From NCBI RefSeq assembly GCF_041449215.1, contig NZ_JBGNFV010000001.1, positions 1,897,001 to 1,961,000 on the forward strand: DNA of 64,000 nt, written 5' to 3'. This document shows positions 36,519 through 45,502 of this stretch, piece after piece. Under the pieces are notes generated by a model that made no database searches, was not told the origin of the DNA, and saw only the letters and a program-made list of their open reading frames with translations. Source of the DNA: Roseivirga sp. BDSF3-8. Its GTDB lineage: Bacteria; Bacteroidota; Bacteroidia; Cytophagales; Cyclobacteriaceae. Position numbers and translations under genes: made by a program. Each line of letters begins with the position of its first letter. Position 1 is the first letter of the stretch.

Positions 36519-36986
36519 TTAAAATGACACTAATACAATCGTTTTTCGAATATCGTTAAAAGGAATTTCGGTTTCCTTTTTATTAATTTTTCGCTTGACC
36601 TTGGTTTCTTTATTGATGAGCACTTTATCATCGTGCACCTCAAGCAATTCACCTACAGCTTCTTTGTCATCCTCAAGGGTAATTCTGACCCGGCGACCGA
36701 TATTTTTACGGTACTGCCTGATACTAGCCAGGGGATGGTCGAGACCGGGAGACGACACCTCGAGCGTATACGCACTGTCTACGAGGTCGTTTTCTTCCAG
36801 GTCATTACCCACTTTCCGGCTGATATCTGCACAGGTATCAATAGAAACCCCCTGATCACCATCAATAAGAATTAATACTTTTTTACCCGTATTCGTTCCT
36901 TTGATAATGATATCTACCAAAAAAGCAGATTCATCAGGAAGATTCTCTTCCACCAGGTTCGCTATATGTGTTTTAAGATCCGTCAC
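36519..36986 (-). CDS. rimP: Ribosome maturation factor RimP
   Basis: 155 residues, start GTG at 36986. Required for 30S maturation. The N-terminal alpha/beta domain has LVDIIIKG and LIDGDQGVSIDTCADISRKV; YTLEVSSPGLDHPL follows, then the SH3-like C-terminal domain. First gene of rimP-nusA-infB, ten bases before nusA. The leader carries a promoter and a terminator-like hairpin. Confidence 0.95.
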   Translation of the reverse strand: MTDLKTHIANLVEENLPDESAFLVDIIIKGTNTGKKVLILIDGDQGVSIDTCADISRKVGNDLEENDLVDSAYTLEVSSPGLDHPLASIRQYRKNIGRRVRITLEDDKEAVGELLEVHDDKVLINKETKVKRKINKKETEIPFNDIRKTIVLVSF

Positions 36987-37004
36987 GAAAAAAACGATGC
37001 ATAA

Positions 37005-37034
37005 GAATAAAAAGAGGGGACTGGTGTCCCCTCT
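37005..37034 (-). terminator. Terminator-like hairpin in the rimP leader (possible attenuator)
   Basis: AGAGGGGAC (37013-37021), four-base loop, GTCCCCTCT (37026-37034): a perfect nine-base stem, GC-rich, followed on the minus strand by UUUUUAUU. It stands between the promoter at 37061-37091 and the rimP start, in the direction of the operon, so it can only be an attenuator or the end of a tiny RNA. Confidence 0.8.
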
Positions 37035-37060
37035 ATACTCTTGACAATATTTTCTAAGTG

Positions 37061-37091
37061 CAAATGTAGGAAAATAATTCCTCCAAACAAA
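37061..37091 (-). promoter_or_regulatory. Promoter of rimP-nusA-infB
   Basis: On the minus strand TTTG (37091-37088), 19 bases, TACATTTG (37068-37061): an exact match to the Bacteroidetes -33/-7 consensus with its usual spacing. The start of transcription should be near 37055. Confidence 0.85.
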
Positions 37092-37185
37092 TAATTTCGG
37101 CTATGCAGGACCGTTTTCGTAACTTAGCGAACTCCGGAGGATGTGGTCCCGGAATTATGAAAAGAAACCATCAAAAGCCAACCGA

Positions 37186-38217
37186 ATGAGTCTTTATTGT
37201 ACATTCAAGACAATCCTGATAACTACGCTGCTATTTATAGTGTTTGCCTGCGACACAGAAAAAAAGGAGGAAGGCTCCCGTACGACCGGGGGTGAGACGA
37301 ATAAGCCGAAGGGGAATGCAAATAAGGCTGAAGTGGATGTACCTGATTTCAATGCTGACTCAGCTTACTACTTTATAGAAAGGCAGGTGGCTTTGGGCCC
37401 ACGTGTGCCGGGGACGCAGGAGCATATGGAAACAGGCAATTACCTGATAGAACAGTTGGAGGGGTTTGGTGCGCGGGTACAGGTACAATCATTCGAGGCA
37501 GAGGCTTATGACGGGACTATGTTACCACTGAGGAATATTTTTGCGGCCTTTTACCCTGAGAAAACGCGGCGGATATTACTGGCTGCACATTGGGACACGA
37601 GGCCGTTTGCAGATAAGGATGATGAGCGAGAACGTGAGCCGATCATGGGTGCTAATGATGGTGGCAGCGGCGTGGGGGTGCTGCTTGAAATAGCACGGAT
37701 GCTACAGGAGAGTGAGCCTTCTGTGGGGGTGGATATCATGCTTTTTGACGGGGAGGATTACGGCCAGCCTCAGTGGGATACGGACTATAGCCGTAAGGGT
37801 GAAACATACTGCCTGGGCTCCCAATACTGGGCAGAAAACAAAATGCCACGCAACTACGCGGCTTACTATGGTATTCTGCTGGATATGGTAGGGGCTGAAA
37901 ACGCACGTTTCGGCAGGGAGTATTATAGCATGCAATATGCGCCTACTATCGTGGATAAGGTGTGGGAAAAAGCCCGGGAGCTAGGCTATGGCAGCTTTTT
38001 CCTGCAGGAGCAGGCGGGCGGCATCACGGATGATCACTACTTTGTGAATCAGACGGGCATACCTATGATTGATATTATTGAGTATCATCCACAAAGGGAT
38101 TTTGGCTGGTATCATCACACGCATGACGATAACATGGACATCATAAGCCGTCGTACGTTAGAGGCGGTAGGTGAAACGGTGAGTCATGTGATTTGGAATG
38201 AGGAGGGGAGTAAATAG
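37186..38217 (+). CDS. M28 family glutaminyl-cyclase-like lipoprotein
   Basis: 343 residues from the ATG at 37186 (start of the signal sequence, lipobox IVFAC, Cys22); the ATG at 37141 adds a 15-residue basic stretch. Similar to bacterial glutaminyl cyclases of the zinc-peptidase fold, which form N-terminal pyroglutamate on exported proteins. RVPGTQEH, AAHWDTRPFA, GANDGGSGV, FDGEDYG, YCLGSQYWA and DDHYFVNQTGIPMIDIIEY hold the metal-binding and active residues. A Lys/Glu/Asn linker (23-50) follows the lipid anchor. It would act at the outer face of a membrane. Confidence 0.85.
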   Translation: MSLYCTFKTILITTLLFIVFACDTEKKEEGSRTTGGETNKPKGNANKAEVDVPDFNADSAYYFIERQVALGPRVPGTQEHMETGNYLIEQLEGFGARVQVQSFEAEAYDGTMLPLRNIFAAFYPEKTRRILLAAHWDTRPFADKDDEREREPIMGANDGGSGVGVLLEIARMLQESEPSVGVDIMLFDGEDYGQPQWDTDYSRKGETYCLGSQYWAENKMPRNYAAYYGILLDMVGAENARFGREYYSMQYAPTIVDKVWEKARELGYGSFFLQEQAGGITDDHYFVNQTGIPMIDIIEYHPQRDFGWYHHTHDDNMDIISRRTLEAVGETVSHVIWNEEGSK

Positions 38218-38245
38218 ATTCCTGTAAGCCGGGATAAAGTAAAAC

Positions 38246-38274
38246 AAAAGCAGACCCCTATAAGGCCTGCTTTT
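38246..38274 (+). terminator. Terminator after the glutaminyl-cyclase-like gene
   Basis: AAAAGCAG (38246-38253) / CTGCTTTT (38267-38274) with inner CC/GG pairing. It follows the stop by about 30 bases. Confidence 0.75.
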
Positions 38275-38424
38275 GAAATATACTGCAAAAAAACCCATTG
38301 ATCTGACCAGGTAATCCTGTCGCCTCCGTAGAATTGGGTCTGTAACTATTGGCTGCGATAGCTTACCCGGCCGTCAATTCATGAGTATGACAACCGCATG
38401 TTCTCAATTCCATAAATGAGACTT

Positions 38425-38447
38425 GAAAAATCCCCCGGACCGGGGGA
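38425..38447 (-). terminator. Terminator after the PorP/SprF-like gene
   Basis: TCCCCC / GGGGGA around GGACC (38431-38447) with U-run on the minus strand, five bases after the stop of 39481-38453. Confidence 0.8.
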
Positions 38448-38452
38448 GTAAA

Positions 38453-39481
38453 TTACCTGGGCCCTCCTGCTACAGGGGGTGAGAGTAAAAAGGACAGCAT
38501 GACCTCATGGCTGTTATTTCCAAGTTGGCTCAGGTTATCATTGGTGATAACCTCATAGGTATAGTTAAGGGTATATTGTCCGCGGAAAGTAAATCCGGCG
38601 GTAAGACCTGCGGAACGATGGAGCTTATACACCAGCCCTCCGGCTACCTGATCACGCCATTCTGCCTGGACCACAGCGGAAGCCTGAATATTTTGCAGCT
38701 CATCGTATCGTAAGAGAAATGAAGGCTTAATATTCCATACAGACCGTGGCAGATCAAAATCTGCCCCGCCTATTACTGAATGGAACATGTAATTCACCTG
38801 TGTCTCGGTGCTGTTGTCTGTGTCCAGTGCCACCTCGGTAGCGCTGTGCAGGGTATATCCAAAATAAAAGTTATCTGAATACAGGGAAAGGCCGAGGTCC
38901 AGATTCAGGAAATTACGTGATGACCCTACACTTATTAAGCTGAAGTAAACAAAGTCATTTTCAGCATCACGAGGGCGGATTTCTCCGGGATCGAGACGTG
39001 GGTTTACGAGTTCGAGCCCTATTCCGGCACTGGCACGTAACTTACTGGTCAAGGGTAGGTGAACACTGTAGTTACCACTGAGCCGGTTGGTAATAAACGG
39101 ACCGGATTCATATCTGGAAATAAAAAACCCAAGGCCATGTTTTAGCTCATTACTGCCTGCCTGACGTAATCGCTCTACTTGTTGTGCAGAGGTGCTGGTA
39201 CGCATGGTTTGTTGGGACCTGAAAAGGTTTCGGTAGCGGGTTATGGCGCCTGTACCGCCAACAAAAATGGTGGAGGGGCCATTATCGAATCCGGTAAAGG
39301 GCTGCCGGTAACCTGCCTGTACTTTCCACCCCGAATCTATACCGCTGAGTGCGGGGTTGATCCCGTAAAGTGTCTGGTCGAAGCGGCTGAAAAGCAATGC
39401 TTCCTGCGACCGGGCGAACCCTACAGAGAGAAAAATGAAGATAAGAGCGGACGAACCAGCTCTTTTCAAAAAAATCAGCAT
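38453..39481 (-). CDS. PorP/SprF family T9SS-associated outer-membrane protein
   Basis: 342 residues with a signal peptide (cleavage near FARSQ). Family signature LYGINPALSGIDSGWKVQAGYRQPF, followed by a predicted barrel of about 14 strands. SprF of Flavobacterium is needed to export the adhesin SprB encoded next to it; such pairs of PorP/SprF and a type-B T9SS substrate are common. Here the upstream gene (42440-39492), ten bases away, encodes such a substrate, so I infer a dedicated anchoring partner. Confidence 0.9.
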   Translation of the reverse strand: MLIFLKRAGSSALIFIFLSVGFARSQEALLFSRFDQTLYGINPALSGIDSGWKVQAGYRQPFTGFDNGPSTIFVGGTGAITRYRNLFRSQQTMRTSTSAQQVERLRQAGSNELKHGLGFFISRYESGPFITNRLSGNYSVHLPLTSKLRASAGIGLELVNPRLDPGEIRPRDAENDFVYFSLISVGSSRNFLNLDLGLSLYSDNFYFGYTLHSATEVALDTDNSTETQVNYMFHSVIGGADFDLPRSVWNIKPSFLLRYDELQNIQASAVVQAEWRDQVAGGLVYKLHRSAGLTAGFTFRGQYTLNYTYEVITNDNLSQLGNNSHEVMLSFLLSPPVAGGPR

Positions 39482-39491
39482 AAAGGTGTTC

Positions 39492-42440
39492 TCATCTTTC
39501 CAACAGCAACGTACCTGATACGCGCTGAGGTGAATTACCTAATATTTCCACTACGTAATAATATGTGCCATCCGGTGCTTCGCGGCCATTAACGGTACCG
39601 TCCCACTCTACTGAGGGGTCTGTTGTCTCAAAAACAAGGGTGCCCGACCGGTCCAGCACCAGCACGTGAACAGGCTCCTGCAGGTTGAGGTGAGCGATGC
39701 CCCAGGTATTATTATCATCGGTACCCCCAGGGGTGATAAGGTTGTAAATCAGTCTCTCCAGACCCAAAAAACGGGGTTCGTACACTATGATTTGAAATTG
39801 CTCTTCGGTAAAGGCTCCCTCTTCATCAGTGGCCCTTACGCGAATGGGGTAGGCACCTGCCGTATCAAGAGAAACGCCACCCCCTACCAATAGCCTATTC
39901 TGATCAATATCAAACAGGTTGTTGTATTGACTGCCCTCTCCGTCTACAAGCGTGTATGTATGCGAGTCAAAAAGGTCCTCATCATCTACGATGAATCGCC
40001 CGACAAGAAAGCCGGCATTGGTACCAACCTCTAGAGAGTCCGCATTTAATTCTATGCTAACCGGCGCATCATTTACATTTGTGACAGTGAGGGTAAAAAC
40101 AACATTGGCAGATTGGCCGGCCCTGTCAGTGGCAATTACCTGCAGCTCTTCCACCCCTACGTCCTGATTAAGGGGGGTTCCGGAAATAGTTCTTGTAATG
40201 GGGTCAAAACTGATCCAGTCCGGTAGCCTGGGGTCGGTAAAGTGGCGAAGCTCATAGGTGAGCACATCACCCGGATCACGAAATACGCTCTCGGGAATGG
40301 TATAGGTGTATTCCACATCTTCGGGGGTGGTCTGGTCGGGTATTGCCTCTGCGACTACTGGCGGGTTATCTACCTCAGCTACTAATATTTCAAATCGAGT
40401 GTCAGGCAACTGGCCGCCGGCCCCATCTCTAAGTACAAAGCGGAAATAGTCCTCGTTGGCATTATTGCCATAGTGAGCATAGGTGATCACATTGTTATTA
40501 ATATCGGCCTGCGTGAATTGCTGGTTTATGGTGATGCGATTACCGTTTTTGAGTAAATCACCGTTGGTGGGCACGCGGGTGACTGTATATGTAAGCTCAA
40601 TATTGGTGTTGTCTTCATCACTAGCGAGTAACAATTGGTTAGTGATGGTTTCGGTCCCGCCCTGGTCTATAGCAAGCCCACGATTAGTTACCAATACGGG
40701 GGAATCGTTTCCAGGAGTGATGCTGATATTTATAATAAATGCACTTAAAGATCCACCGGCCCCATCACTGACACTCACTCTAAAGCTATCTGAGGTGGTG
40801 TTAGATCCATTATGTTGATAAACCAAACGTCCCTGGTTTATTTGAGCCTGGGTAAAGGTGGCGGGATTAGCATTGCCATTTAGCTCCAAAATGCCATTGG
40901 CGGGTCTGGTGACTACGGAATAGGTGATATTAGCGGGAGCCTGTTCAATATCTGTTACCAGGAGTTCATTATTAGAAACTGTTACGGAGGCTCCTTCATT
41001 TACGGAAAGGGTGTTATTCTTAATAAGTTCGGGAGGGTCATTTACGGGATCGATACTTATGTTAAATTCCTGCCGGGTGAGGTTTATCCCGTCAGTTAGC
41101 TGCAGTACGACCTGGTATGGGCTATTGGCGAGTTCGGGGTCATCGGGTGTGCCGCTAAGTCGTGCGGCTGGTGCGGTGGTAGCATTATTATTTACAGTAA
41201 AGGTGAGCCAATCAGGCAGTTGCACGGCTACTATAACTAACTCGTCGTTCTCAGGATCCTCTACAGTGATGTCATAGGTGTAAGCTTGCTCTTCGGTAGC
41301 AGATGAAGGGGCAGCAGAGGTAATATCAGGGCTTAAATTGGCTTCGAAGTTGGTTTCATACGAACCTGCATCAGCACGGTCATTTCTTACAAACCTTCTG
41401 GTGTCCAGGCCGGGGGTAGGGTTTTCACTAAAGTCAACCGCATCAGAATTATCGGGAATGCTATGACTGCGCACAGCCCCGCCATTCAATGCAAGATTAC
41501 TCAGGTTAATGTCTGTGTCAGGCTGGTCACGATTGGTGAAAATATCGGGATTATCATCTGCTATGTTTCCCCTGGAGTCCACACTATAGCGATCATCTAC
41601 CAGGACGGAATTGAGTCCGTTATCCCGAAAAATGTTGTTCCTGATATTGAGAGGGGCCTCGCCACCGCCACTTTCCATCATGATGGCATCGGCTATATTG
41701 GCCGAAAAGCGGATGTCACTATTACCGAAAAAGGTATTATTGAGAATGTTAAACCGGCTGTTGTCATTATTACTGGCCAGACCTAAAATAGCCCCACCAC
41801 CTAAGCTGGCAAAGAAACCCTGCTGGTTGTTTTGGCTGAATGTGCAGTTCTCTATGGTTATTTCCCGGTCGGTATTAAGGAATATGGCTCCACCTCCTCC
41901 ATTGGTAGCGGCAGGAGTGGTGACGTAGTTGGACAGGAAGAGTGATCTGGCGAGAAAAAGTGTGGCCCGGTCCTCTACTGAAATGGCTCCTCCCGCCCGG
42001 GCTGCATCATTATCGACGAATTCACAGTCACTAACATTAAGTGTGGAAGCGGACCCTGTCACATAAACGGCTCCTCCCTGGCTACCTGAACTACCGAGTT
42101 CGAGCCTAAGATTTCGCAGGGTGAGGGTGCCATTGGTCACATTAAAAATGCGTGTCTGCCCATTGCCATCATTATCGGAGTCTCCGCTGATAGTGAGCTT
42201 ATCTGCGCCGGGGCCTACAAGCCTTAGGGACTTATCTATTACGATCTGTGTATTCAGGCGAACCACAGCGCCTGGCTCCAGGGCAAAGGTAATGGTAGCT
42301 CCGGCAGAGGCATCTGTCACCACCTGCCTGAGAGACCCCTCTCCGGAATTGGCGGTGTTGGTAACCATTTGGGCCAGTACATTTACCGATAAAAGGGAAA
42401 GCAGGGCCGAGAAAAAAAGTGGTCTAGTTATACTGCGCAT
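39492..42440 (-). CDS. Secreted adhesin-like protein with beta-helix and cadherin-like repeats, T9SS type B
   Basis: 982 residues with a signal peptide (cleavage near VLAQM). Residues about 25-340 form a right-handed beta-helix of the polymorphic-outer-membrane/CSLREA type (TNTANSGEGSLRQ start, then GGAV/GGAI turns). About 370-880 are cadherin-like and Ig-like repeats (INDAP/VNDPP-type motifs, GNDSP, VNDAP). The last 85 residues are a gliding-motility C-terminal domain (WDGTVNGREAPDGTYYYVVE). Probably a surface adhesin exported by T9SS with its PorP/SprF partner downstream. Confidence 0.88.
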   Translation of the reverse strand: MRSITRPLFFSALLSLLSVNVLAQMVTNTANSGEGSLRQVVTDASAGATITFALEPGAVVRLNTQIVIDKSLRLVGPGADKLTISGDSDNDGNGQTRIFNVTNGTLTLRNLRLELGSSGSQGGAVYVTGSASTLNVSDCEFVDNDAARAGGAISVEDRATLFLARSLFLSNYVTTPAATNGGGGAIFLNTDREITIENCTFSQNNQQGFFASLGGGAILGLASNNDNSRFNILNNTFFGNSDIRFSANIADAIMMESGGGEAPLNIRNNIFRDNGLNSVLVDDRYSVDSRGNIADDNPDIFTNRDQPDTDINLSNLALNGGAVRSHSIPDNSDAVDFSENPTPGLDTRRFVRNDRADAGSYETNFEANLSPDITSAAPSSATEEQAYTYDITVEDPENDELVIVAVQLPDWLTFTVNNNATTAPAARLSGTPDDPELANSPYQVVLQLTDGINLTRQEFNISIDPVNDPPELIKNNTLSVNEGASVTVSNNELLVTDIEQAPANITYSVVTRPANGILELNGNANPATFTQAQINQGRLVYQHNGSNTTSDSFRVSVSDGAGGSLSAFIINISITPGNDSPVLVTNRGLAIDQGGTETITNQLLLASDEDNTNIELTYTVTRVPTNGDLLKNGNRITINQQFTQADINNNVITYAHYGNNANEDYFRFVLRDGAGGQLPDTRFEILVAEVDNPPVVAEAIPDQTTPEDVEYTYTIPESVFRDPGDVLTYELRHFTDPRLPDWISFDPITRTISGTPLNQDVGVEELQVIATDRAGQSANVVFTLTVTNVNDAPVSIELNADSLEVGTNAGFLVGRFIVDDEDLFDSHTYTLVDGEGSQYNNLFDIDQNRLLVGGGVSLDTAGAYPIRVRATDEEGAFTEEQFQIIVYEPRFLGLERLIYNLITPGGTDDNNTWGIAHLNLQEPVHVLVLDRSGTLVFETTDPSVEWDGTVNGREAPDGTYYYVVEILGNSPQRVSGTLLLER

Positions 42441-42542
42441 AAAACGGATAACCGTAATCTCAAAAAATTTAACGAAAAAGCGCTGACAATAAAAAAGGAA
42501 AATTATGAAATTTATTCAACATATCACGATTAGGGCAGGCGT

Positions 42543-43376
42543 TTATTCGGAAAGGGGGGAACCGCAATTGTAGCAATACTTGGCTCTTTCCTTGTGTCCG
42601 GCCGCATGGCATGAAGGGCACCTGCGTACTCCGTTATTATCCTTATAGTCACCTTCGGCGCGGGAGAGCTCGACTGATACAATGCCTGTGGGTACGGCTA
42701 TTATACCATAGCCCATAATCATTACTGCGGCAGCGAGTGTCTGTCCAACAGTGGTTTGGGGGGCAATGTCTCCATAACCTACGGTGGTGAGGGTGACAAT
42801 GGCCCAGTAGATACTTTTTGGGATGCTTGTAAACCCATTGGTGGGGCCTTCAATCAGATACATGACAGAACCAATGATGAGTGTAAGGGCAAATACTGCT
42901 CCTAAAAACACGGTGATCTTAGCTGCACTGGCATAGAGGGCTTTTTTTAGTACTTCTGCCTCGCCCAGGTAGCGTGACAGCTTTAATATTCTGAAAATCC
43001 TTAATAATCTAAGGCCTCTTACGACGAGCAGGTACTGGGAGCCGGTAAGAATGAGGGAGAGGTAGGTGGGTAGAATTGAAAAAAAGTCTACGAGTCCATA
43101 GAAACTGAATATATATCGCCAGGGCTTGCCGGCTGAGATAATCCGGAGTATGTATTCAATGGTGAACAGTATGGTAAAGGTCCATTCGAGGGTCCTCATA
43201 AGCCCTAAATAATCCGCTCTGAGCTCATTTACACTTTCGAGCACAACTATTAGAATGCTCAAAAGAATAGCGATCAACAGGGCAATATCAAATCCTTTTC
43301 CAGCGGGAGTATCTGCCTCAAATATGACTTCGTGCAGGTGCTTACGCCAGGATTCTTTGATTACGGATTTATCCAA
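42543..43376 (-). CDS. Voltage-gated-type potassium channel with zinc-ribbon tail
   Basis: 277 residues, start TTG at 43376. Six membrane helices in the inner membrane. The S4 helix has regularly spaced Arg (VRGLRLLRIFRILKLSR, about 118-135), the selectivity filter is TVGYGD (about 196), and a glycine hinge follows in S6. The short cytoplasmic tail contains two CXXC pairs (CPSC, CYNC; about 250-272), forming a zinc ribbon in place of the usual RCK/TrkA domain. The ribbon may bind a partner or zinc. Divergent from radA. Confidence 0.9.
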   Translation of the reverse strand: MDKSVIKESWRKHLHEVIFEADTPAGKGFDIALLIAILLSILIVVLESVNELRADYLGLMRTLEWTFTILFTIEYILRIISAGKPWRYIFSFYGLVDFFSILPTYLSLILTGSQYLLVVRGLRLLRIFRILKLSRYLGEAEVLKKALYASAAKITVFLGAVFALTLIIGSVMYLIEGPTNGFTSIPKSIYWAIVTLTTVGYGDIAPQTTVGQTLAAAVMIMGYGIIAVPTGIVSVELSRAEGDYKDNNGVRRCPSCHAAGHKERAKYCYNCGSPLSE

Positions 43377-43591
43377 AGTGTATTTGATTGGGTGGTAATA
43401 AGGCAGGAAGCCTACCTAACGGACTATCAGAGGCCATTAATGTTTTATGGAGAAAGAATGGCTAATGGCAACTGTATCCGCAGCAATGGCTAATTGATTT
43501 CAAGGTACGCTTATTTTTATTGAGGCAGGGGCTTTGGGTTTCTTGTGCATGGGGCCCCGGGGAATTTTTTATTTTTCTTACGGCAGAATAT

Positions 43592-43599
43592 TACTTTTG
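43592..43599 (+). promoter_or_regulatory. Candidate -7 element of radA
   Basis: TACTTTTG fits TANNTTTG. Transcription would start near 43605, beyond the first in-frame codon at 43520, which favours the TTG at 43625 as the start of radA. Confidence 0.45.
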
Positions 43600-43624
43600 G
43601 CTATCGAAAGTAAAAGATAAGCAT

Positions 43625-45004
43625 TTGGCTAAAACGAAAACAACCTATTTCTGTCAAAACTGCGGGGTACAGTCAGCGAAATGGCTGGGCAAGTGCCCGT
43701 CGTGCCATGAGTGGAACACTTATGTGGAAGAGGTGATTGCCACGGGAAAGGCGGACAAGCGTGACTGGAAACAGGGGAGCTCTTCGAGTGACCGTAAGGT
43801 GAATAAACCTAAAACGCTGAAGGAAATTACCTACAGGGAAGAAGAAAGGGTGGATACGGGGGATCGAGAGCTAAACCGGGTACTGGGGGGCGGAATTGTA
43901 CCGGGGTCGCTGGTGCTTATCGGGGGCGAACCCGGGATAGGTAAGTCTACGCTTATGCTGCAGATAGCACTTAAGCTGGCACGTATTAAGGTGCTTTATA
44001 TCTCAGGGGAGGAAAGCGCCAGGCAGATCAAGATGCGGGCCTCACGAATGAAAGACAGCTCGGATAACTGTTACATACTGACGGAAACGGGAACCCAGCA
44101 GATATTCAAGCAACTGGAAAATATGGAGCCGGATGTGGTAGTGGTGGATTCGATACAAACGATGTATTCGGCACATCTGGATTCGGCTGCAGGAAGCATC
44201 AGCCAGGTAAGGGAGTGCACGGCCGAATTTATGAAGTTTGCGAAGGAAACGGGTACCCCGGTCTTTCTGATAGGACATATTACAAAAGAAGGCACGCTGG
44301 CAGGACCAAAGGTGCTGGAGCATATGGTGGATACGGTGCTACAGTTTGAAGGTGATCGTCACCTGGCGTACCGTATACTGCGCACCACGAAGAACCGCTT
44401 TGGCAGCACATCTGAGCTGGGGCTTTATGAGATGCTGAGTGATGGCCTGAGGGAGGTTTCTAACCCTAGCGAGATCCTCATTACGCAGCGTGATGAGGCA
44501 CTGAGCGGGGTGGCAATAGGTGCAACACTGGAGGGCAACCGCCCTTTGCTGATAGAGATACAGTCGCTGGTGAGTGTGTCTAATTACGGAACACCGCAAC
44601 GTAGCTCTACGGGGTATGATAATAAGCGACTGAATATGCTATTGGCGGTATTGGAAAAGCGGGTGGGCTTCCGGCTGGGTGCACAGGATGTATTTATTAA
44701 CATAGCGGGCGGACTGAAGATAGAGGATCCGGCGATGGATCTGGCGGTAGCAATGGCGCTGATATCGTCTTTTGAGGACATGCCTATTGGGGATAAAATT
44801 TGCTTTGCTGCTGAAACCGGGCTCGGAGGGGAGCTACGGGCAGTAAACAGGCTGGAGCAGCGTATATCGGAGGCGGAAAAGCTAGGCTTCAACGTAATCT
44901 ATGTGAGCCGATTTGGCATAAAGGGGCTGGATGTAGCCAAATATGGGATAGAAATTAAAGCAATGGGTAAGCTGCATGAAGTGATCCACGACCTATGGGG
45001 GTAG
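43625..45004 (+). CDS. radA: DNA repair protein RadA (Sms)
   Basis: 459 residues from the TTG at 43625, which gives the usual short tail before the zinc finger CQNC...CPSC (residues 10-27); the upstream in-frame start at 43520 adds 35 residues unlike the family. RadA is a RecA-like DnaB-type helicase that moves recombination branches. Walker A GGEPGIGKST (about 100), Walker B VVVVDS, the KNRFG motif in TTKNRFG (about 256) and a Lon-like C-terminal domain are visible. Terminator follows. Confidence 0.95.
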   Translation: MAKTKTTYFCQNCGVQSAKWLGKCPSCHEWNTYVEEVIATGKADKRDWKQGSSSSDRKVNKPKTLKEITYREEERVDTGDRELNRVLGGGIVPGSLVLIGGEPGIGKSTLMLQIALKLARIKVLYISGEESARQIKMRASRMKDSSDNCYILTETGTQQIFKQLENMEPDVVVVDSIQTMYSAHLDSAAGSISQVRECTAEFMKFAKETGTPVFLIGHITKEGTLAGPKVLEHMVDTVLQFEGDRHLAYRILRTTKNRFGSTSELGLYEMLSDGLREVSNPSEILITQRDEALSGVAIGATLEGNRPLLIEIQSLVSVSNYGTPQRSSTGYDNKRLNMLLAVLEKRVGFRLGAQDVFINIAGGLKIEDPAMDLAVAMALISSFEDMPIGDKICFAAETGLGGELRAVNRLEQRISEAEKLGFNVIYVSRFGIKGLDVAKYGIEIKAMGKLHEVIHDLWG

Positions 45005-45042
45005 TTTTTTATACTTCATGCAAGTAATTAAGCAGCATACTG

Positions 45043-45077
45043 AAGCTGTCCGGTTTTCGGGCAGCTTTATTTTTTTT
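45043..45077 (+). terminator. Terminator of radA
   Basis: AAGCTGTCCG / CGGGCAGCTT around GTTTT (45043-45067), followed by ATTTTTTTT. Confidence 0.9.
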
Positions 45078-45502
45078 AAAGCCGCTTACCTTAAACATGC
45101 TATATTAAAATTATGCAAATACGACAGAAAGGTTGTATGGGGATAGGGGAGGTAACAGGATACGTATACTGAGGGTATACTCAAGGCGAAGGAGTAGCGA
45201 AGCAGAAGCGAGGAATAAGCGAAGGAGATACGGAGGAGTCAGTTGCAAATTTTCTGAAAAGCCAAGGACTGAGCTCCCTTTTGGGCTTATAATAGTACAA
45301 AATTCATCCGGCGTTTACAATAGGGCAGGAGTTATAAGGGGTAAGGTTGAGGGGGTAGGTAATCGGCTACCTTACTCCTGGCTCAGAAATACCGAGAGAC
45401 TATAAGCAGTGCTCTTTTGATTTAGTATTCCCGATACTTCTGGATAACTTTGCAACGGAGTAATTGCCTGACAGGCGCTACGCATCAACTAACTGCGAAG
45501 TC
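45078..45502. other. Gene-free interval holding the third 11-bp array
   Basis: The 90-residue frame 45133-45405 runs through the phased repeat and is Arg-rich for that reason; it is not supported as a gene. The right part (45241-45502) contains G-rich runs near 45323-45360 but no recognised RNA or promoter. Confidence 0.5.
45153..45240. repeat. 11-bp-phased repeat array 3 (cores GTATAC, then GCGAAG)
   Basis: GTATAC at 45164 and 45175, then GCGAAG at 45186, 45197 and 45219, GCGAGG at 45208 and ACGGAG at 45230, all in exact 11-base register; TAACAG at 45153 may be a further unit. Spacer bases vary. It lies 263-350 bases before the start of 45503-46102, about the same distance as array 1 has to its gene. 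Confidence 0.85.

Noticed and set aside
45133-45405. 90-residue Arg-rich frame
   Set aside because: Arises from the purine-rich 11-bp array and has no plausible domain.
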